Position numbers and translations under genes: made by a program | NCBI GenBank assembly: GCA_000934385.1 | Contig: KN880667.1 | Coordinates: 1-36,698, forward strand | Direction of reading: 5' to 3' | DNA from: Cylindrobasidium torrendii FP15055 ss-10 | Lineage: Eukaryota; Basidiomycota; Agaricomycetes; Agaricales; Physalacriaceae | DNA: 36,698 bases | Part shown: one piece after another, positions 10,050 through 20,095 of the stretch | Layout of the letters: every line of letters starts with the position of its first letter | Numbering within the stretch: the stretch's first letter is position 1 | The notes under the pieces: model-generated | Told to the model about the DNA's origin: nothing | Seen by the model: the letters and a program-made list of their open reading frames with translations, nothing else | Databases searched by the model: none

Positions 10050-11201
10050 CTACTCCGTCCTCTGCCTCTTCTTCCCCTCCTCCTCCTCCCCCTCCCCATC
10101 TCCGTCCCTCCCCCTCTTCCTCTCCTTCTCCTTCATCACCCCCACCTCATTCTCCGCCCTAACCCTCCCCCTCCTCTCCTCCTCCCACAACCTCCTCACC
10201 TCCTCCAACTGATTCTGCAAATCCCCCATCGCCTGATCCATCAACAACTTCTCCAACGTCCACTTCTCAATATTCCTCGCCTCATTCTCCTTCAAATGAT
10301 GGATATACTGCACCGCCCGACTCAAAATAGCTCCCTTCGCTTTCTCACCGGAACCGTTCGGCACGATACGCCCGAGCTCGTTTATACCCTCGTTGATATT
10401 CCCACGCCGCCGCCGCTCGACTTCCTTGTGATTATCCTTCCTCTGCCGAGTCCATTCCTCCGTTCCCATCGTTGCGCCGCCTTTACTCCGCCTCCCGCCG
10501 AGCGCCTGAGACGGCCCCACCGCACCCCGGAAATCCCCATGTCCCTCGTCGTCGTCGGAATCATCCCCAGCGCCGTGCTGCGGCGGAGGAGGACCGTTCG
10601 AGGGGCCGGGGTCGTTTGCGGACATCGCGGACGGCGGGAACGGCGGAGGGGGGAGGAATTGGCCCGTCGTGTTCGGTGGGAGTTCGATTCGGCCGTTGGC
10701 GTCGACCTGCGAAGGAGCGTCAGCGACGGTGTGCGGGGAGCGATAGCAAGGGGCATGGCAGCAACAAGTAGAAGGGCGGGAGGAGAGGCGGCAGGGGATG
10801 TCACGAGGTAGAAACGTCGGGGTCACGGGAGGGAACAGATCGGGTCACGAGGAGTCACGAGGACGGCGTGACCGTGGCGTGCGGCCGCGATAACATTGCC
10901 GCAGCTTGTACGTGCGAGCAAGACGGATGAAGGAAAGGGAGGGGGAGGGGGGTGTTGGAAGACCACGTTCAAGGCAGCGGTACGTCCAAGGCAGCGCACG
11001 TCCAAGACAGCGCACGTCCAAGGATAAACAGCAGAGGACGGACAGACGGGGAAAGCACAGACAGCGCAAGAAACATCCACACACCTTGATCCCCATCCCA
11101 TTCTGCGGCAGACTCGCCAGGAGCTGCAGGAGCTGATTCCTATCGATGCCCTCCGGGACCGTCGTCGCCGCCGGAGCTGCGCTCGCTGTTGTTTCGCTCA
11201 T
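10050..11201 (-). CDS. cbf1: Cbf1-like bHLH transcription factor
   Basis: Two exons (11085-11201 and 10050-10706) join in phase 0 to 774 nt, 257 aa. The intron 10707-11084 (378 nt) has a GTGTGT donor and a CGCAG acceptor with branch CTGAC. After a short helical N-terminus and a Pro/Asp-rich linker, residues about 125-185 form a basic helix-loop-helix. The basic region NHKEVERRRR carries His132, Glu136 and Arg140, the H-E-R triad that reads CACGTG. Helix 1 is NINEGINELGRIVP, the loop is NGSGEKAKG and helix 2 is AILSRAVQYIHHLKENEARN. A long coiled coil follows (EKWTLEKLLMDQAMGDLQ) and the tail is Lys/Arg/Glu-rich. Strong similarity to fungal Cbf1 suggests nuclear E-box binding, at sulfur-metabolism promoters and in some yeasts at centromeres. 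Which of these roles holds here is not visible. Confidence 0.93.
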
Positions 11202-12129
11202 CGGGTTTCAGTGGTGTGTGATGACTTTGTTGTGGGATGGCTTTGCGATGTGGAGGTCGTAGTGCGATGACGCCTGCTGTGGTGCCAAGAAATTGCCTTC
11301 GTCTTCGTTGCCTGCCCATCCCATCCATGAGCGCACGCACATCGACCACGAACAAAGAAAACACACCTCTAGCGGGAAAAAAACACCTCTTAATGTAGTA
11401 GATCGTATGTTTCTTGGGCGCGCTCGTGTGTGGCAGTCAAGGTATATCGCAAAGGTGCAGTAATGCAGCAAGATCGCTTGAAGGGACACAGACGCGATGG
11501 TGGGGTGGTGACTTTGGGGCGATTCGTCACATGCGAATCACGCTTTTTTCGCTTATATATGGATCCCCACCCTCCCCCCTTCCCTCGGACCCCGGGGACT
11601 TTATTTCGGCTTGACACGTGTCGAGTCTAGCCAGCGAAAAAAAAAGCAGGTCGAAAGCAACTTGCTGTCGACTTCAAAAAACTCAGACTGTTTTACTCTT
11701 GCGTCGCAACGAATGGAGGGGAGATGAGTGGTCCAATGCACTCGCTCTCCCTAGGATGAATGCGAACGTGGCGCATGGTATCCGGGGGACACGCTACACG
11801 TGATGATGCCCCGTGCCCATGTGATTGAGCACTGAGCAGACGCAATGCACATGACGCGTGTCGCGCCATGCCCTCGCTCTTCAAGCTCAAGCTCAAATGC
11901 AAGTTCAAGTTCAAGTTCAGGCTCGAGTCTCGAGTCTCAAGGTCAAGTAGCCTGAAGCTCAAATTCAAGCCGTCTTCGCACCTCGAGTCTATGCAAACCA
12001 AAATCTCGTCGCTCAGGGAGCATAAACAGTACTGAGCATGAAGTGGGTGATGGTTAACTCGACTAAGTCATCGCTACTACGCTATGTATCGTATTATGCA
12101 CGAATATAATCTAAAGCTCGTACTTTACT
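11202..12129. other. Intergenic between Cbf1-like and Oxa1-like A genes
   Basis: It should hold the promoter of the Cbf1-like gene and the 3' region of Oxa1-like A (both minus). It contains the hexamer-rich tract at 11881-11969. A CACGTG E-box occurs at 11797-11802 (in CTACACGTGATG); another E-box, ACACGTGTCGAG, lies near 11614-11625. Both match the site a Cbf1-type factor would bind. I see no gene. Confidence 0.5.
11881..11969. repeat. Degenerate hexamer repeat (CAAGTT / CAAGCT)
   Basis: A run of TCAAGC, TCAAGT and TCAAAT hexamers is interrupted by a CGAGTCT duplicate. It lies in the intergenic region downstream of Oxa1-like A. Confidence 0.7.
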
Positions 12130-14018
12130 TTATTTTCTGCGCTTCGGAGCAACAGACTTCAATGGTGTCTGTATCGAAGCTCCTTGTGCCGCGGGAGATA
12201 CAGGCGCAGGTGCAATGGCGGTCCCCAAAGGCAACAACCCTAACACCCTCCTCACGGCGGGGATCTGCATGATGAGAGACTGCACGGAGTGTACGGCGGA
12301 GAAGGTGGCCATGGATAGGACGAGAGCCTATAAGCGGAGGTGGTTAGTAAAAGCGATCAAGCATATAGGCAAAAGCATATGGGCAAGTACGACGGAGATG
12401 GCGAGAGAAAGGATGGAGGAGTGGATGAAGTGAAGAAGCGATGTACAAACGTCGTTGCTGGTTATCGCACAGGGATGGAGGGGAAAGAGAGACTCACAGC
12501 AGGCAACTGCAGCGCCGTAATCCCCAGATACGTCAAGCCTGGCATCACAACGGGGAACCATTTCATCATCGGCGCCATTGGGCTGCCGGGTGGTTGTTCT
12601 CTTTGGCCTAGCTGAGGAAGGAATGGGTGTTAGTTTGAGGGTACGAGCAACATCAGAGGCATATAATTTCGAGGATATAAAGAGAAGCAGAGCATGGACG
12701 CGTATGAAGCAGAGCATGGACGCGTATGAAGCAGAGCATGGACGCGTATGAAGCAGAGCATGAACGCGTACTCAAGAGACATAACAAGAAAACCCCGCAA
12801 AACACACCTTCGCCTGCACAAAAACCAACCCACACGCCACCGCCGCCAACCCCCCAGGCGCAACCTCCAACAAACTCGGAACCCACGCCACACCACTCTC
12901 GCTTAACTGCATCCCCAGAGCCGCATGCGTCGCACCTGCCGCACACAACGCCTGTACACCCACGAACTGCCCTATGCTCGCTGTAACCTGCCCTACGACT
13001 GCGGTGAGACTGCGCATGGGGCGGGCACCCGTCGTGGCTTGGAGAGTACGGATTTCGGCTTGGATGGCTTGGAGACGCGCATTCCTCTCCTCGACACTGA
13101 TGCCTTTCTTTGTATACGCTTCGCGCATCCGCGTATTCAGAATCGCCATCTCCGCTGCGATGGGCGCCCCTTTGGCTAGCTCCTGCTGGCTGACGACCAT
13201 GAGCGGGGCCACCGCGACCCTCATCACCACCGCGGTCAGGATTATGGATTGGAGCGCGGGGAGGGAGAGGGAGGTGGAGATGGTTTCGAGGAGGGTGAGG
13301 TAGAGCCCCGGGGGGAGGAAGGGGGAGGAGGAGGTTAGGGTTGTTAGGGATGTTAGGATGTTGGAGGAGGAGGAGGAGGTTAGGGCTGCGGTTGCGATGT
13401 CTGGGAGAAGGGATGATATAGCGTCTGGGGCGGAGGAGGCATTGGATAGTATGTCTGCTGCTTCTGTTGAGGCTGGTACGTCGGGAATGTACACAGAATC
13501 AGGCGTCGTGGCTGCTGCTGTTTCCTCCGTCGTCGCTGGTAACTTCGAGGAAGAAGAACTAGGCCAGAGAGAGAAGGAGCGGTTCGCTGCGGGTCCGTGT
13601 GTCTGAAAAGCTTCAGTATCCTGTTACCTCATGCGTGTAGTGGAGGTATGGGTATAGGTGTGGAGGAGGAAAGAGGGTTTAGCGAAGGAAAGGTAGTATA
13701 GCGAAGGAGAGAAGGTATAGCGAAGGAAAGAAGGTATAGCGAAGAACACAAGTTATAACCAAGCCCATGCGTATAGCAATACCCAGAAGTGCGTAGTTAT
13801 TGATATCCAAGGCTACGCATGTAGGAAACAAAATGTAGCAGTAACAAGGAAAACAAACGCACCCTCACTTCCAAACCCAGCCTTCCACCTTGCCTATACA
13901 CAAACTGCCCTTGACTCTGCCTACACTCAAATGAGCTTGCGAAACGGTGGTATGGGTGTACGACGCACCCTGCTCCTGCCCTCAGCCTCAGCAAACGAAT
14001 AGCTTGTGCGCGCTGCAT
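12130..14018 (-). CDS. Mitochondrial Oxa1/YidC-type membrane insertase, copy A
   Basis: Four exons (13863-14018, 12808-13602, 12498-12611, 12130-12327) join in phase 0 throughout to 1263 nt, 420 aa. The N-terminus MQRAQAIRLLRLRAG is a basic, uncharged-face presequence. RSFSLWPSSSSS near residue 60 follows it, in the place where copy B has RSLSLWPSKSAS. The core has hydrophobic segments around SIILTAVVMRVAVAPLMVVS (first insertase helix), a charged hairpin (EERNARLQAIQAEIRTLQ), GGLAAVACGLVFVQAK, MKWFPVVMPGLTYLGITAL and ALVLSMATFSAVHSVQSL. A short basic tail ends in KRRK, where Oxa1 contacts the mitoribosome. The family inserts nuclear- and mitochondrion-encoded proteins into the inner membrane. 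An upstream in-frame ATG exists at 14114. I chose 14018 because copy B starts with the same MQRA. Introns 1 and 2 contain minisatellites. Oxa1 fits the length better than Cox18. Confidence 0.82.
12684..12770. repeat. Intronic minisatellite, 22 bp x 4
   Basis: Four head-to-tail copies of a unit starting GAAGCAGAGCATGGACGCGT begin at 12684, 12706, 12728 and 12750; the last has one change (GAACGC). They lie inside intron 12612-12807 of Oxa1-like A. Confidence 0.95.
13678..13745. repeat. Intronic minisatellite around TATAGCGAAGGAAAGAAGG
   Basis: Four imperfect copies of 19-21 bp share TAGCGAAG. They lie inside intron 13603-13862 of Oxa1-like A. Confidence 0.85.
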
Positions 14019-14278
14019 GATCCCAATTCCCAGGTTCGACGCAACGCTGAGTGTGGTCGGCAAAGCTAATTTTCGGCCGTGGTCGCGGTGAAGAGTAGAC
14101 TTTCCGGCAGGCATCTACCCGCAAACCCATGCCGAGCCCCGAAAATGATGTTGAAATGATGCGTTTGACCCGCCCCGCCTAGCCCGACGGCGCGATCTAA
14201 ACGCACCGACGTCACCACCGATAAGTACCGATCCATTGCTCGAATCCATCATTGCCATGGACTCAATCATGAATCGTA
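14019..14278. promoter_or_regulatory. Bidirectional promoter between Oxa1-like A and DUF1365 gene
   Basis: The two genes are transcribed away from each other from starts at 14018 and 14279, leaving 260 bp. If the upstream ATG of Oxa1-like A at 14114 is used, only 164 bp remain. No TATA box is clear, so any sharing of control is inferred from spacing only. Confidence 0.6.
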
Positions 14279-17232
14279 ATGGAAACCACCATCTTCTCCC
14301 TTGGCCTCGTCCTCGTCTTCGTCGTCCTCGTTGTGGGCGTGGTATTCCTACTCCCTCCTCCAAATTGGATTCAAAGAACGTCTGCTTCTGGCATTTCTTC
14401 TACCTCCACTGCACCTGCTACCCCCGCCTCCACTGCCTCTTCTACACAGTCGACCGCGTCTACCACTACGCCTCCTCCGCAAGCATACATCCTCCAAAAC
14501 ACCGTCACGCACACCCGCCTCCTCCCTGCCCCATCCAAACACACCTTCACGTACCCGGCCATCTCGTTGCTCGTTAGCCTCGATGCGCTAGAGCGAGGGG
14601 ATCTTGATCTTTTGCGGGGTTGGGCGTTTGGATATGGGGGACTATGGGGACGTCTAACGGGTATACGTCCAGACCCCTACCTCATGCCGGGAAAAGAGAG
14701 TATTCGGGAGAAGCTCGAGCGCGTTCTTCTTGATCGTGGATACGGCGTCGGCGCTAGGCAGCCCAAGTCCAACAAGACTCGGTGCTCGGCGAATGACGAG
14801 AAGACGAGCGGAGTGCAAGAGGCAGAGAACAAGCAAGAGGAAGAGGCAGAGGCAGAGCAAGACGTAACGGCACACATCTGGATGATGACCATGCCGAGCT
14901 ACATGGGATTCGAGGGTATAAACCCTTTGACTGTGTATTATTGTTATACGCCGGAGGGGGGGTTGGCGGTGGTTGTTTTGGAGGTACGCTCGTTCTTGGC
15001 TTTGCTTTCTTTCTATTCGTGTTTGTGTTCGTGTTCGTTTTCCTTGATTCGAGTCGATGCTGCGTTCGATGCATTCGACGTGTACTGCGACTGCATACTG
15101 CATACTGCTTCCTCGATGCACCCTCATATATACTTTCCCTTTCGCCCAATCCCAATCCCAATCCCAAGTCCAAATCTACACCCCATTACTTCGACGAGCG
15201 GAAACAATGGCTGACGCGCGAACGCAGGTGCATAACACATTCGGCGAGAACCATGTGTACATCCTGCAAGTAGGCAAGGATGAAGACGAGGTTCGGCCTG
15301 GATCCAAGTACGTTCTTTTCTCTCTCTTGTTTGCTTTGCTTTGCGTTGTCTACTTGCTTCGTTCCCTCTTGTTTTTTGTGTGCTCGTTAAGATGTTCGTT
15401 GGCGCCTTCGCTTGATATCGTTTTACTGGAACGTTACTTCATTCCACTTCACGTTCCTTCTTTCCTCCTTGTTCCTCTTTTCTTCCTTGTTCCTCCTTTC
15501 CTCCTTGTTCCGTTCTCGGACTTTCTTCTGCGCCTTACATGAAAACTATCCAAACTCACATCATGATCTTTTATCTAGATACGACCACCAATGGACGTTC
15601 CCGCGCGCGTTCCATGTCTCGCCGTTCAACGACCGGTCTGGGTATTATGTCGTGTCGATATGCGATCCTGGGTGTCCTCCTTCGACGAGGGAGAGGGAGA
15701 AGGACTCAACGACGAAAGAGAGGGACTCAGCGACGACCACAAGGGATTTAGCGGCTCCTCTACCCTCAGTCAAAATCCACATGTACACCGAAAAACCCTC
15801 TTCTGCCTCTCCTGCAGACCACACGACCACCCAGTCCTCCTCTCCCTTCGCACCAGACAAACTCAAACTCCTCGCCCTCCTCAACCCCCGTACCTCCACC
15901 CCCCTCACCTCCTCCTCCCTCCTCGCGGCCCTTTCCCAAGCGCCGTTCAGCCTGTTCTTGGCGCTCCCGAGGATATTGGGCGAGGCGGCTGTGTTGCATT
16001 ATGGGAGGGGGTTGAGGGTGTGGGGGAGGCCTGAGCCGGTTGTGGAGGTGGGGCGGGCGCGCTCGGGTGCATTGCAAGGAGAAGAGGAAGCGGGAGATGA
16101 AGGAGGAGAGGGAGCACCGACGCGTCGGCAGTCGTCTTCGTCCTCGCTGAGAAAGGGAATACCAACGCGTGTGGTAGCGGGAGGAGCAGTAGCACTGAAG
16201 CGCGCAGGCGGAGTCAGATGGCAGCCCGAATCCCCGCTCGACGCGTACGCCCGGGGGCTGCATGATGCCTTTCTGAGGAAAAGGGCGCAGGAGGTGGGGG
16301 TTTGTGTGGAGGTTTGGGCGCCTGATGGGTTTGGGGCGGGGCCTGAGGTTTTTGGGCGGGAGACGGTGAGCAAGCGCGTATACGGCGAAGACGATGCCGG
16401 GAGCGAGGACGATGCTGCCAGGAGCGAGGATGATGCAAAAACGACGAACTCGAACGCGCGGAATACGCCTGCTTCCTCCCCAAGCAAGAAGCTCCTCCGC
16501 ATATCCTACACCTCCCCCGCGTTCTTCCGGCTCCTACTCCTCTCACCGTCTGCCGCACACGCTTTGCTCCTCGCTCGTAGCTGGGATGGGCAAGAGGAGG
16601 GAAGGTTGTTTGAGGTGAGCGATGAGGATGTGTTTTTGAGGGTGTATAGTACCTCCTCCACCACGATACATTCATCAGCGGCAGGAGATGCCGACTGCGC
16701 TGATGCCACAGTGGATCCAGCTGTAGTAGGAGAAAAAGAAAAGCCGCAGAGAGAAGAAAGGTTGAGCAGACGGCAGACGCTCCGATCCAAGGTTATCCCC
16801 GACTCTTTATCCCGGACGCTGCCTATCCCGCCGAGGCATTTCTTGGACGTGAACGCTGCTGCCAGTCCGGCGCGAGCATCCGACAGTACACGCACATCGA
16901 CACGCACATCAATAGCATCGACATTCGCAGCATTCCAAGCAACCCTAGCAGCAGTCACATCAGCATTCGCCACGCTCGCATCGACATTCGCAGCACTCGC
17001 ATCGACACTCGCAGCACTCCAAATGCACACCGCAATCTGGCTCATACTCGCCCTGGACGACGCAGAGGCATGGGTGTTCGCGCATGTGCTGCGTGCGCGT
17101 ATGGTGAGCGGGACGGAGCCGTGGTGGAGGGTGCGGTGGCGCAGGGCTGCCGAGTCCTTGAGCAGTAAGCGCAGGGCTACCGAGTCTTTGAGCCGGACTC
17201 AGGGTACGCAGGCGCCGCCTCTCAAGCAGTAA
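14279..17232 (+). CDS. DUF1365-domain membrane-associated protein
   Basis: Three exons (14279-14983, 15228-15307, 15579-17232) join to 2439 nt, 812 aa. Donors are GTACGC and GTACGT; acceptors are ACGCAG and ATCTAG. A hydrophobic helix (residues about 5-27, LGLVLVFVVLVVGVVFLLPPP) should anchor the protein or serve as signal. The DUF1365 signatures are present: HTFTYPAISLLVSLDAL, GINPLTVYYCYTPEGG, LEVHNTFGENHVYIL spanning the first intron, and FPRAFHVSPFNDRSGYY just after the second. Bacterial members are about 250 aa and often sit beside cyclopropane fatty-acid synthase and an amine oxidase; the biochemical role is unknown. This protein is far longer because of disordered Ser/Thr/Glu insertions. 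An Ala/Thr/Ser repeat lies near residue 700, just before a QMHTAIWLILALD segment that resembles the end of the family domain. Exon 3 is unusually long for the locus and could hide a missed intron. Confidence 0.83.
16914..17020 (+). repeat. Coding minisatellite in DUF1365 gene
   Basis: Units around CATTCGCAGCACTCGCATCGA recur in frame. They encode variants of STFAALA and STLAALQ, an Ala-rich amphipathic repeat. It lies inside exon 3 of the DUF1365 gene. Confidence 0.75.
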
Positions 17233-17587
17233 AGATCGGTAGGGAGAATGAGGGCGCCGGGTGTGGGGAAAGGGAAGAGAAATTGGGCACAGTGGCAGGG
17301 GTTGATCATGGGTGGGTGGGTAGTGTGCTTCGGGACGATTAGAGTAGGCGCATAGGCTCTTGGACTCGTGTATCGATGTATGTGCTAGTTGTATGTATAC
17401 GAGGATATGGGAGAGGTTTTGGCACAATGAGTTCGCACTGCACTACAAGTACAATTGGAAGTGTGCTATCTTGGCATCTCAAAAACGACATGGGCTCTGC
17501 AGGCGTCGGGAGTGGGAGACGCTGTGGCTCCTCAAAATTCAAAATCATCAAAAATCAGAGGCTAATGCCGCCAGACGCAAGATCACG
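17233..17587. other. Intergenic between DUF1365 gene and tRNA-Ala copy 2
   Basis: I see no gene. It holds the 3' region of the DUF1365 gene and the 5' flank of tRNA-Ala copy 2. The tRNA flank does not resemble the flank of copy 1 beyond a few bases. Confidence 0.55.
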
Positions 17588-17662
17588 GGGCACATGGTGT
17601 AGTTGGTTTATCACGCCCGCTTAGCATGCGGGAGGTGTTGGGTTCAATTCCCAATGTGTCCA
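17588..17662 (+). tRNA. tRNA-Ala(AGC): tRNA-Ala (anticodon AGC), copy 2
   Basis: It is base-for-base identical to the tRNA at 4565-4639 over all 75 nt, with the same AGC anticodon, G3:U70 pair, A box and B box. The sequence on both sides differs from copy 1. Either the duplication is old and the tRNA body is held constant by selection, or only a very short piece was copied. Confidence 0.97.
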
Positions 17663-17682
17663 ATAGAACCCACAGCATGCAA

Positions 17683-17687
17683 TTTTT
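17683..17687 (+). terminator. RNA polymerase III terminator of tRNA-Ala copy 2
   Basis: A T5 run lies 21 nt downstream of the tRNA 3' end. Confidence 0.65.
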
Positions 17688-18085
17688 GGTCCCCTTGTAC
17701 TGTTACATACCGTTCACATTGTTTTAAGTTTTAACCTTGAACTTTTAAGTTTTCTCAAGAGTCAGAACGTTCAACGGCTACCAATGCATCAAACCCACCA
17801 ATCCAGGCATGATGCATTTAACATTACTACCCACCCAAAAACACCTCTCTCATTCTTCGCATCATTATCATAACGCACGTCTAAATCATCTACTCCCCTC
17901 TCCCCTCCGCAAACGGCAAATCCCTCACCTTCCGCGTCTCCCTCTCCCTCTTCACCAAATACCTATACAGCAGCGTCACCGCATCCCTACCCAAAGCATA
18001 CACAGCATACCCCACGCTATTCCGCCACCACACCGCGTCGAGCTGCTGCCCCGCCCCAAAACGCCTTGAGGAGCGTCGTCGCTGT

Positions 18086-18175
18086 GCCTTCGCCATGCGA
18101 ATAGCCTTCGCCATGCAAGTAGCCTTCCCCATGCACCACGCCTTCCCCATGCAGATAGCCTTCACTATGCACATA
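18086..18175. repeat. 18-bp x 5 minisatellite in RING-CH pseudogene
   Basis: Five units (plus-strand form GCCTTCSCCATGCRNATA) start at 18086, 18104, 18122, 18140 and 18158. In one minus-strand frame they encode GYxHGE hexapeptides. The intact gene has no such repeat at this place. Confidence 0.93.
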
Positions 18176-18663
18176 GCCAAGTGGACTACTACTTTGTCGC
18201 TGCTGCAATGGGAAATCCCGAACGCCGAGAACCGCTCTGAGCGCGGGAACACGCCCAGACAAACGCAGGAGGGCGGCTCGCGAGGAGCGGGACGAGCAGT
18301 GCGCTGGCCAGTGTCCTCCCGAACGCTGTCGCGGACTGGATGTGGAGCGTGAGTCTCACATTGTGGTTATTATTATTATTGCGTTGGCGGTCTGGTGGTG
18401 CTTGGTGTTCTGGTGGTGCTTGGTCGTGGTCGTGTCCGGCTTGTGCCCCGCGCGCGACGACCATCCCCTCCTCGTCTTCGTCTGCCCACACCCGGTCATC
18501 GTCATCATACTCGCTCGGAGTCGATGTGCCGAAGATATGCGCAGAGAGGCGGGTCAGCGCGCGGTGGTAGAGGGTGATGACGATTAGGGCTTTGAGTTGC
18601 GGTGTCGGTGTCGGGGGCCACTTCCCATTCCCATTCCCACTCCCCAGCCCAAGCCTATGTACA

Positions 18664-18759
18664 TCTCCTCTGGGGTAGCGGTTTCCATCTCTTCCGGGGT
18701 AGCCGTTGCCTTCTCTTCTGGGGTAGGCGTTGCCATTTCTTCTGGGGTAGGAGTGGCTG
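18664..18759. repeat. 24-bp x 4 minisatellite in RING-CH pseudogene
   Basis: Four 24-bp units (plus-strand core CTTCTGGGGTAGGCGTTGCC) start at 18664, 18688, 18712 and 18736. On the minus strand they encode 8-residue repeats of the form YPRREGNG. The intact copy instead reads TFTGKLPYARRTELAWPP here. Confidence 0.93.
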
Positions 18760-19656
18760 CGCAAGGGAGGCGAAAACGACAGCACAGCAAGGACGGGGTG
18801 TATGAGCGGAGAATACCCCGCGAGACGGGAGAACACGAAGTTGAGGGGGATGAGCGGGAGCTGGAGGTACGCCATCATCGGCCATCCCGCGGGGTCTGGT
18901 GGGAGGACGGCGTTGAATACCCTAGCTCGCAATGTATCAATCAGTATCAGTATTTCGGATTCCCAGCCCAGCACCGTCTATCTATCCCTTTGCAATGCAC
19001 AGCAGAAGAAAGAATGAGAGGTAAGAGAAGAACGCACTCTTGTCCAAAAAACAACCTCATCGCATACACCCCATACCCCATACTCGTCGCATACATCCCC
19101 GCACCCACAGCCACCGCACCCCTACCAAACACGCCGTACCCATCTTCCCCGACTGCCTCGACACCCAGTTCATCATTTGCAAAACCAGTTCATCACCCTC
19201 AACGCCAAAGGATTGTCACTCGTAATCTCATACGGCGTGTTGCATTTCGCTGCGGAGGAGGAGGACCGTGTTTGTGTTTGGGCGGACTGGCAGGCTTCGT
19301 GTGCGATGAGGGCGCAGCGGCAGGGGTGGATCCAGACGGCGCCGGTGGGTTCTGTGGATGGTGGGTGGTCAGAAGGAATGGATATATATGGATTATTATG
19401 TGGAATGAGGAAAGGAATGAGGAAAGGGATATCGTCCAGACCCGGGGTGGATATCTCTCAGACAGGACGGATATCATTCGGAGACGAGGACATGGTCCTC
19501 GATTAGAATTCGAAGGGGTTCGTTCGCAAGATGCGTTGCGTGGTGAGGCATTGGGGAGGGAAGAACGCAATACGCACCAGTGTGAACCTCCTCGTCACGG
19601 CATATATAACACAGTTTGACGCGCAGGTCGTCGATGGAGGGAACGTAGTCGCTCAT

Positions 19657-20095
19657 CGCACAATCGTTTCGGGACGTTCAAGCTTCAAGTTCTTTCCTCT
19701 GTCACGGTACGTTTTCGTTTTCCTCCTCTGTACGTTTTCCTCTGTACGTTTTCCTGAGTTCCAGGTCCTTTGCACTGCACCAAAAGTCCTTTGTTTGTGC
19801 TTCCTACGTCCTTCGCGTGCGTGTGTGTGTACAGATTCAGGATTTGTGCGTTCCGGGCTCGTTGTGCGTTCCGAGCTCGTTGTACGTTCCGTGTCCAGGT
19901 TCAGATGTTCAGACTCTGTGTATAGTGATTGGTAGTAGTGGGTGGAAGTTGTGATGATGATGAGCGCTGGTGATCGCGGCCGTCGGCACAAGTTCTGCTT
20001 CCCCTGATGGCTTGGAGATGCCGAGAACCCGCCTCCTTTCTACCACCATCGTCTGACCATCGCCGGAATTCTGAACCACTTGTCCCTTGGAAATC
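19657..20095. promoter_or_regulatory. Intergenic, divergent from RING-CH pseudogene and the next plus-strand gene
   Basis: It holds the former promoter of the pseudogene (minus) and the promoter of the gene starting at 20096 (plus). Three copies of TGTACGTTTTCC-like sequence (19705-19755) and three of GTTCCGRGCTCGTTGTRCG-like sequence (19847-19890) are direct repeats. I see no gene. Confidence 0.5.

Larger units (their letters stand above)
17890..19656 (-). pseudogene. Broken tandem copy of the RING-CH membrane E3 ligase
   Basis: This matches the intact gene at 22267-23916 exon by exon (19578-19656, 19038-19351, 17890-18921) with the same splice positions and phases. Exon 1 is the same 79 nt. 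In exon 2 the RING-CH finger is damaged. The LLEWLQ segment is missing and CPQC is reduced to a single Cys. A roughly 20-bp duplication (GATGAACTGG repeated) then brings two in-frame TGA codons at 19170-19175, so only 85 codons are readable. In exon 3 the early frame stops at 18189. Homology continues in a second frame (ALRAVLGVRD, then LLKAFWGGA) and a third (LDAVWWRNSVGYAVYALGRD), so there are at least two more frameshifts. Two minisatellites have grown inside exon 3. Many segments are still close to the intact copy, so loss of function looks fairly recent. Confidence 0.9.

Noticed and set aside
9948..10811. 287-codon plus-strand open frame rich in Pro, Leu and Arg
   Set aside because: It is the reverse of the Cbf1-like bHLH exon, whose minus-strand reading is unmistakable.
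12684..12770. Possible CRISPR-like direct repeats
   Set aside because: The units follow each other without spacers, lie in an intron and the genome is eukaryotic; it is a plain minisatellite.
18597..19619. 340-codon plus-strand open frame
   Set aside because: It is antisense to the RING-CH pseudogene, spans its introns and has no domain. Homology to the intact copy is on the minus strand.
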